Origin: Prochlorococcus marinus | GTDB taxonomy: Bacteria; Cyanobacteriota; Cyanobacteriia; PCC-6307; Cyanobiaceae | Length of the DNA: 64,000 nucleotides | Assembly (NCBI RefSeq): GCF_001180245.1 | Contig: NZ_CVSV01000061.1 | Location: 1 to 64,000, forward strand | Direction of reading: 5' to 3' | In this document: one piece after another, positions 58,978 to 64,000 of the stretch | Layout: each line of letters opens with the position of its first letter | Position numbering within the stretch: position 1 is the first letter of the stretch | Notes under the pieces: model-generated | What the model was told of the DNA's origin: nothing | Databases searched by the model: none | Seen by the model: the letters and a program-made list of their open reading frames with translations, nothing else | Program-made: the position numbers and the translations under genes

Positions 58978-59877
58978 ATGTCTTCGTCTCTACCTCATGT
59001 AATAATTTTAATTGGGCCTACGGCAAGTGGGAAAACAGAATTAGCAATTGAAATTGCAGAATATTTTAAAACTCATATACACAATGTCGATTCAAGGCAA
59101 ATTTACAAGTCCATGGATATTGGAACAGCCAAGCCATCTAAAATCCAACAAAAAAAAATAAAACATTTTTTAATAGATATAGAGGAGCCAATCAATCAAA
59201 TTAATGTAAAACAATTTCAAGAAATTGCCCAAAAATCTATTAAGGAAGAAATTAAACAAGATTATTTACCTTTTCTTGTTGGAGGAAGTGGGCTGTACAT
59301 GAACTCAATCACAAAAGGATTTTTCGTGCCAGATGTCCCTCCTCAAAATAATTTAAGAAGACAATTAGAAGAAATTGGTCAAGAAAAATGTTGGGACCTT
59401 TTAAAAAATTGTGATCCATTATCAACAAAAAAAATCAATTTTGCAGACCACATTAGAACAATAAGAGCGTTAGAAGTCTTTTACGTAACAGGTAAACCTT
59501 TATCAACTCTAAAAGTTCAAAAACCGCCTAAGTGGAAAATCCTAGAGCTTGGATTAGATAGAGATAATTTAAAAGAAAGAATTTTTCAAAGAACTCAAAA
59601 TATGTTTTTCTCTGGAATTATTGAAGAGACAAACCACCTTATCTCTAAATACGGATTTGATTTGCCAATATTAGAAACCATTGGTTATCGAGAAGCTCGG
59701 GATGTTTTACATAATCGTTCAACAATTGACAAAGCGATTGAGTTAACTGCGACAAAAACAATCCAATTTGCCAAAAGACAAAAAACTTGGTTTCGTAATA
59801 AAAATAATCCTCTTTGGCTTAATAACAAAAACCTGCTAAAAGATGCAATAATTAAAATAGAGTCTTTTTTAAGCTAA
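58978..59877 (+). CDS. miaA: tRNA dimethylallyltransferase
   Basis: MiaA adds a dimethylallyl group to A37 of tRNAs reading UNN codons. The 299-residue protein has the P-loop [14 protein letters not shown] near residue 11, [18 protein letters not shown] near residue 38, [13 protein letters not shown], and [13 protein letters not shown] near the C-terminus, all diagnostic. It is divergent from gyrB across 150 bases and precedes infC by about 50 bases. Confidence 0.96.
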   Translation: MSSSLPHVIILIGPTASGKTELAIEIAEYFKTHIHNVDSRQIYKSMDIGTAKPSKIQQKKIKHFLIDIEEPINQINVKQFQEIAQKSIKEEIKQDYLPFLVGGSGLYMNSITKGFFVPDVPPQNNLRRQLEEIGQEKCWDLLKNCDPLSTKKINFADHIRTIRALEVFYVTGKPLSTLKVQKPPKWKILELGLDRDNLKERIFQRTQNMFFSGIIEETNHLISKYGFDLPILETIGYREARDVLHNRSTIDKAIELTATKTIQFAKRQKTWFRNKNNPLWLNNKNLLKDAIIKIESFLS

Positions 59878-59930
59878 CTTTATAAAAATAGATTTTGTTA
59901 ATCATCCAATCAATTTCTTTATTAAACTGA

Positions 59931-60503
59931 ATGCCCCCACGCCCACGCTTTGACCGACGAGCTCCAGTTAGAGAGCTACCAAATATAAATGAAAGAATAA
60001 AATACCCTCAATTGAGAGTCGTTGATTCAGATGGAAAACAATTAGGCGTCATAGACAGATTAAAAGCATTAGAAATAGCATCTCAAAGAGAACTTGATTT
60101 AGTTTTGGTAAGTGAAAAAGCAAATCCTCCTGTTTGTAGAATCATGGACTACGGTAAATATAAATTTGAACAAGAAAAGAAAGCTAAAGAAGCAAGAAAA
60201 AAATCTCATCAAACAGAAGTTAAAGAAGTAAAAATGAGGTATAAAATTGACAAGCATGATTATGACGTTCGGATTGGTCAAGCTACTAAATTTCTTAAAT
60301 CGGGAGACAAGGTGAAATGCACTGTAATTTTTAGAGGAAGAGAAATTCAACACTCAAATTTAGCTGAGACACTTCTTTTAAGAATGGCTAATGATTTAGA
60401 AGAGCAATCAGAAGTTCAACAAAAACCCAAAAGAGAAGGGAGAAACATGATTATGTTTTTAAGCCCTCGCAAAACTCCTCTTATTAAAAAAGATGATGAG
60501 TGA
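59931..60503 (+). CDS. infC: Translation initiation factor IF-3
   Basis: IF-3 keeps 30S and 50S subunits apart and checks start codon choice. The 190-residue protein starts with an arginine- and proline-rich leader, has [22 protein letters not shown] in the N-terminal domain, [25 protein letters not shown] in the linker (read in parts), and the C-terminal domain with [24 protein letters not shown] and RGREIQHSN. The start is a plain ATG here, without sign of the unusual AUU start that autoregulates IF-3 in enterobacteria. Confidence 0.97.
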   Translation: MPPRPRFDRRAPVRELPNINERIKYPQLRVVDSDGKQLGVIDRLKALEIASQRELDLVLVSEKANPPVCRIMDYGKYKFEQEKKAKEARKKSHQTEVKEVKMRYKIDKHDYDVRIGQATKFLKSGDKVKCTVIFRGREIQHSNLAETLLLRMANDLEEQSEVQQKPKREGRNMIMFLSPRKTPLIKKDDE

Positions 60504-60523
60504 TAAATTGTTATTAAAAAGTA

Positions 60524-60543
60524 TGACAAATGTTAAAGTGTCA
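60524..60543. promoter_or_regulatory. Inverted repeat upstream of the GntR-family gene, possible operator
   Basis: TGACA and TGTCA arms (60524-60528, 60539-60543) are separated by ten bases, with the repeat centre about 47 bases before the GTG start of the regulator gene. The size and symmetry suit a dimeric winged-helix repressor and autoregulation, but the arms are only five bases long. Confidence 0.3.
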
Positions 60544-60580
60544 CTATATCAAAAATTAAATTAGTCAGGATTTTTCTAAA

Positions 60581-61567
60581 GTGAGATTCCATATTCAACA
60601 AGAAAGTGATATACCTGCATCTACTCAACTAAATAATCAAATTTGTTTTGCAATTGCAGCAAGACATTATCCACCAGGACACAGACTCCCAAGTACTAGG
60701 CAACTTGCAATGCAGACTGGTCTCCATCGGAATACCATAAGCAAAGTTTACAGACAACTGGAAATAGATGGAGTTGTTGAAGCAATAGCTGGATCAGGTA
60801 TCTATGTCAGGGATAATATTACTAAAAGAGAATTTACAAAATCACTTTACTCAAAAGATAAAATAAGCAAGGCACCAGATCAAGAAGCAAAGACGGTAAT
60901 TGATAAATTAATAAGTCTTGGATTCACTTTACAAGAGACAAGAGAGATATTGAATAATGAAATTGATTGGCGTATAAAGTGCGGATCAAGAATCATAGTT
61001 AGTACTCCTAGAGAAGATATTGGAGCTTCTATGTTAATAGCAGAAGACCTCTCTACAACAGTTAATGTACCTGTAGAGGTTGTTCCTATGGAAGAATTAG
61101 AAAAAGTTTTGAGTAATTCAAACAATGGTACGATTGTAACAAGCAGATATTTTTTACAGCCTCTAGAAAAAGTTGCTAAGCAACATGGGGTTCGTGCTAT
61201 TGCAGTCGACTTAAGCGACTTTCAAAAAGAATTAAAAATTCTCAAGGAATTAAATGCAGGAAGTTGTGTAGGTATTGTTAGCATAAGCCCTGGCTTATTA
61301 AGAGCAGCCGAAATTATTATACACAGCATGCGAGGGAGTGAATTAATGCTTATGACGGCAATCTCAGACAATAGCAGTAGATTACTATCACTTTTAAAAG
61401 CATCGAACCATATAGTATGTGATGGTCCTAGTTTATCAGTTGTAGAGAACACACTATTAAAAAATCGTTCTCAGTTAATGAGATTACCTCAAATAATATG
61501 TGCTAAAAATTATTTAAGCAACGAAACGATAAATCAATTAAAAAAAGAAATAGGAGTTTTTAATTAG
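60581..61567 (+). CDS. GntR-family transcriptional regulator
   Basis: The 328-residue protein, starting at GTG (60581), has an N-terminal winged helix with HRLPSTRQLAMQTGLHRNTISKVYRQLEIDGVVEAI (read in parts) and SGIYV at the wing. The C-terminal domain of roughly 200 residues lacks an aminotransferase-like PLP lysine pattern and is not one I can name; it resembles a cyanobacteria-specific effector domain. It has an IR upstream that may serve autoregulation, and cysE follows six bases later, so cysteine synthesis could be its target. The link to cysE is only positional. Confidence 0.88.
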   Translation: MRFHIQQESDIPASTQLNNQICFAIAARHYPPGHRLPSTRQLAMQTGLHRNTISKVYRQLEIDGVVEAIAGSGIYVRDNITKREFTKSLYSKDKISKAPDQEAKTVIDKLISLGFTLQETREILNNEIDWRIKCGSRIIVSTPREDIGASMLIAEDLSTTVNVPVEVVPMEELEKVLSNSNNGTIVTSRYFLQPLEKVAKQHGVRAIAVDLSDFQKELKILKELNAGSCVGIVSISPGLLRAAEIIIHSMRGSELMLMTAISDNSSRLLSLLKASNHIVCDGPSLSVVENTLLKNRSQLMRLPQIICAKNYLSNETINQLKKEIGVFN

Positions 61568-61573
61568 ACTAAG

Positions 61574-62308
61574 ATGCTTAGAACTTTTAAATCAGATATA
61601 GAAATTATCAGAGAGAGAGATCCAGCCGCAAGAGGAATAGTAGAGATATTTCTTTGCTACCCAGGCTTCCAATCAATAATTTTACATAGGTTTACCCATA
61701 AATTATGGCAACTAAAGATTCCTTTGATTCCCCGCTTACTTAGTCATCTAAATAGATTAGCGACAGGTATTGAAATCCATCCTGGGGCAAAAATTGGTAA
61801 ACGGGTTTTCATAGATCATGGAATGGGCGTTGTAATTGGTGAAACTGCTGAGATAGGAAATAACTGTTTGCTTTATCAGGGAGTGACATTAGGCGGTACT
61901 GGTAAAAGCCATGGCAAAAGACATCCGACTTTAATGGAAAATGTTGTAGTAGGAGCGGGCGCCAAAGTTCTCGGATCAATCACAGTAGGATCTAATACCC
62001 GCATTGGAGCTGGCTCGGTTGTTGTTCGAAATGTAGAAGGGAACAGTACTGTGGTTGGGGTTCCTGGCAGAGTAGTACATCAAAGTGGTGTCAAAGTAAA
62101 TCCGTTAGCTCACTCTGCTTTACCAGATGCAGAAGCTAATGTGATAAAAAATTTAATGGATAGGATAGATTCTCTTGAAAATGAAATTCTTAAATTACAA
62201 AAAACTCTACAATGTATAGCCAGCGCAGAATCTATTGATATTTCTAAACTCGGTGATTCTCAAAATCTTAAAGACAAAGAAATTATTGAATTTCTTGGAG
62301 ATGATTAA
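61574..62308 (+). CDS. cysE: Serine acetyltransferase
   Basis: CysE makes O-acetylserine, the substrate for cysteine synthesis. The 244-residue protein begins with an alpha-helical domain and has hexapeptide left-handed beta-helix repeats such as IHPGAKIGKRVFIDHGMGVVIGETAEIGNNCLLYQGVTLGG (read in parts), with the catalytic His in IDHGMGVVIG, and a C-terminal tail after VVGVPGRVV. The C-terminal extension (residues 195-244) is charged. It starts six bases after the GntR-family gene and converges with secA. Confidence 0.95.
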   Translation: MLRTFKSDIEIIRERDPAARGIVEIFLCYPGFQSIILHRFTHKLWQLKIPLIPRLLSHLNRLATGIEIHPGAKIGKRVFIDHGMGVVIGETAEIGNNCLLYQGVTLGGTGKSHGKRHPTLMENVVVGAGAKVLGSITVGSNTRIGAGSVVVRNVEGNSTVVGVPGRVVHQSGVKVNPLAHSALPDAEANVIKNLMDRIDSLENEILKLQKTLQCIASAESIDISKLGDSQNLKDKEIIEFLGDD

Positions 62309-62316
62309 ATATTGAT

Positions 62317-64000
62317 TTATTTTGATTCATTAACGTCAGTTTTAGGTTGAAACATAAACATTGAATAAATAACGTTCCGTCTCATATTAGTCATCATTTC
62401 GAGAAACATGTCATATCCCTCGTTTTTATATTCTATTAATGGATCTTTTTGACCATAACCCCTCAATCCTACTGATTCCCTCAATGAATCCATGGATTGA
62501 AGATGTTCGCGCCATAAATTATCAATTTGCTGCAAAATAAAAAATCTTTCAGCTTCTCTCATTAATCCTGGACGAATCTTTTCTATTTGTGTTTCCTTTA
62601 AGTCATAAGCTATTCGCAACTGCTCTTGAAGATAGTTTTTTAATTCTTCTATTGACAATGAATTAACATCATCAGATTTAAGATCATCTAATAAATATAT
62701 AAATTCTTTGACTTTAGAAATTAATTGATCAATATTCCATTCTTCAGGAGGAAGATCAGGATTAATATAAGCATCAACAATTTCAATCATAGTCCTTTCT
62801 CCATATCCTATTACTTGTCTCTTTAAATCAATTCCTTTCAATACTCTAAGTCTTTCGCCATAAACTGCTTTTCTTTGATTGTTCATTACCTCGTCGTACT
62901 CAAAAACTTGTTTTCTAATATCGTAATAGTAGGTCTCAACTTTCTTTTGAGCACTTTCTAGAGACCTAGTAAGCATTCCTGACTCAATTGGCATATCTTC
63001 ATCAACCCTAAAAGCATTCATTAGATTTGCTACTCTATCACCTCCAAAAATCCTTAATAAATTATCATCTAAAGATAAAAAGAATCTTGTACTTCCAAGA
63101 TCACCTTGTCTTCCTGCTCTTCCTCGAAGTTGATTATCCACTCTTCTTGATTCATGTCTCTCAGTACCAATGACATGTAAACCACCAGCTTCTCTTACTT
63201 TTTCTTCTTCATGAATCAAAACTTTATCATATTCTTTTTTTACATCAGACAAAGCTTCTCTCAAAAGCTTTATCAAGTTATCATCCGTTGGTGCTTTTTC
63301 TGCAGCTGTAGCTATTCTGTCATCAAGTTCCAAGACAGAAAGTTGCCTATTTCCCCAATTTTTAACAAGTTCATCAGATAAAAGAGAGAGTTTCTTTTCA
63401 ATTGCTTCATCTAGTTTGCAAGGAAAGAGACTTGCTGAAGAATTTGAAATGTTCTTTTTCAAATTTGAACCAGCTTTTGTAGAAAAACCACCCTTAGATT
63501 TTGAATTTCTTTGTTTAGGTATTGGTGGCTTATGCTCATTATCAGGTTTTACTAATAAAGGAATTAAAAGTTCTTTTAATTTAAGCCTTGCCATATAGTC
63601 ACTATTACCACCAAGAATTATATCTGTTCCCCTTCCAGCCATATTAGTCGCAATAGTAACAGCACCTGCTCTTCCTGCCTGAGCAACAATTTCTGCCTCA
63701 CGTTCAACATTCTCTGGCTTAGCATTTAACAAATTATGTGGGATTTTTTCTTCAGATAAAAGTGAACTTAATAATTCACTTTTTTCAACACTTGTTGTAC
63801 CAACTAAAACAGGTCTACCCTCTCTATGAATTTGTGCAGTTTCTTTAGCAACGGCTTTCCATTTACCAATCTCTGTCTTAAATACTTGATCAGACCAATC
63901 TTGTCTCTTTCTTAATTGATTTGTCGGTATAACTGTTGATTCTAATTTATAAGTTTTTTCAAATTCAACCTCCTCAGTTTTTGCAGTTCCCGTCATTCCT
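62317..64000 (-). CDS. secA: Preprotein translocase ATPase SecA, C-terminal part (cut by the window edge)
   Basis: SecA powers protein export through SecYEG, into both thylakoid and plasma membrane. Only the last 561 or so residues are visible, from the [17 protein letters not shown] segment of the ATPase domain to the C-terminus. The DEAD motor part shows [15 protein letters not shown] and [26 protein letters not shown] (read in parts), and the helical scaffold follows. The end reads [12 protein letters not shown], without the C-terminal CxCx8CH metal-binding tail seen in many bacteria. The start lies beyond 64000. Confidence 0.96.
   Translation of the reverse strand, partial: GMTGTAKTEEVEFEKTYKLESTVIPTNQLRKRQDWSDQVFKTEIGKWKAVAKETAQIHREGRPVLVGTTSVEKSELLSSLLSEEKIPHNLLNAKPENVEREAEIVAQAGRAGAVTIATNMAGRGTDIILGGNSDYMARLKLKELLIPLLVKPDNEHKPPIPKQRNSKSKGGFSTKAGSNLKKNISNSSASLFPCKLDEAIEKKLSLLSDELVKNWGNRQLSVLELDDRIATAAEKAPTDDNLIKLLREALSDVKKEYDKVLIHEEEKVREAGGLHVIGTERHESRRVDNQLRGRAGRQGDLGSTRFFLSLDDNLLRIFGGDRVANLMNAFRVDEDMPIESGMLTRSLESAQKKVETYYYDIRKQVFEYDEVMNNQRKAVYGERLRVLKGIDLKRQVIGYGERTMIEIVDAYINPDLPPEEWNIDQLISKVKEFIYLLDDLKSDDVNSLSIEELKNYLQEQLRIAYDLKETQIEKIRPGLMREAERFFILQQIDNLWREHLQSMDSLRESVGLRGYGQKDPLIEYKNEGYDMFLEMMTNMRRNVIYSMFMFQPKTDVNESK

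Overview
The window looks like a piece of core chromosome from a high-light-adapted Prochlorococcus. The base composition is strongly AT-rich and spacers are very short. Many convergent or tandem genes overlap. The gene set is that of a minimal oxygenic picocyanobacterium: photosystem I subunits PsaD and PsaC, NdhS, a heme oxygenase-PebA-PebB bilin pathway, a cyanobacterial-type GshA, a PanC-Cmk fusion, RpaB and a 474-residue NADP isocitrate dehydrogenase. I see no phage genes, insertion sequences, CRISPR arrays, toxin-antitoxin pairs or defence islands. The species and clade assignment is an inference from gene content and composition.

The left end is not native sequence. Bases 1-63 are a perfect inverted copy of 4313-4375, inside trpE, and they are joined directly to ppc, which is cut off after about 588 of the usual ~990 residues. 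This is the signature of an amplification or assembly chimera, as often seen in multiple-displacement-amplified single-cell genomes. The truncated ppc should not be read as a biological pseudogene. The right end simply cuts secA.

Layout. 0-9 kb: a minus-strand run mrp-rodA-histidine kinase-psaD-trpE-gshA-ppc. 9-17 kb: hemF, a putative cytochrome b6 heme-assembly protein, an RNase D-like exonuclease, an LpxB-related protein with tRNA-Cys just upstream, two lineage-specific small proteins, purM and panC-cmk. 17-20 kb: LMW phosphatase and the ho1-pebA-pebB operon. 20-29 kb: carbon metabolism and transport (icd, a four-carbon acid sugar kinase, a mutarotase, an alpha/beta hydrolase, a Na+/H+ antiporter, glgP). 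29-34 kb: two small conserved proteins, tRNA-Arg, RNase P RNA, rnc, ndhS, rimM, glmS, psaC. 34-39 kb: acpP-fabF-tkt and a thiC with a TPP riboswitch. 39-48 kb: an M20 amidohydrolase, a TPR protein, ruvB, smpB, lysS, rpaB and mreBCD. 48-64 kb: ssb, a DedA protein, ahcY, tsaE, a PfkB kinase, a second alpha/beta hydrolase, a group 2 sigma factor, mgtE, a tandem crcB pair, gyrB, miaA, infC, a GntR regulator, cysE and secA.

Most of this is housekeeping. The items worth a second look are the terminal chimera, the TPP riboswitch, an asymmetric pair of CrcB proteins, a sensor kinase with a degenerate ATPase domain next to psaD, a 15-A run immediately upstream of ssb that could shift its frame, several inverted repeats in promoter regions (gyrB, icd, gntR), and a tiny four-cysteine protein overlapping its upstream neighbour. 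I did not find a convincing undescribed multi-gene system.
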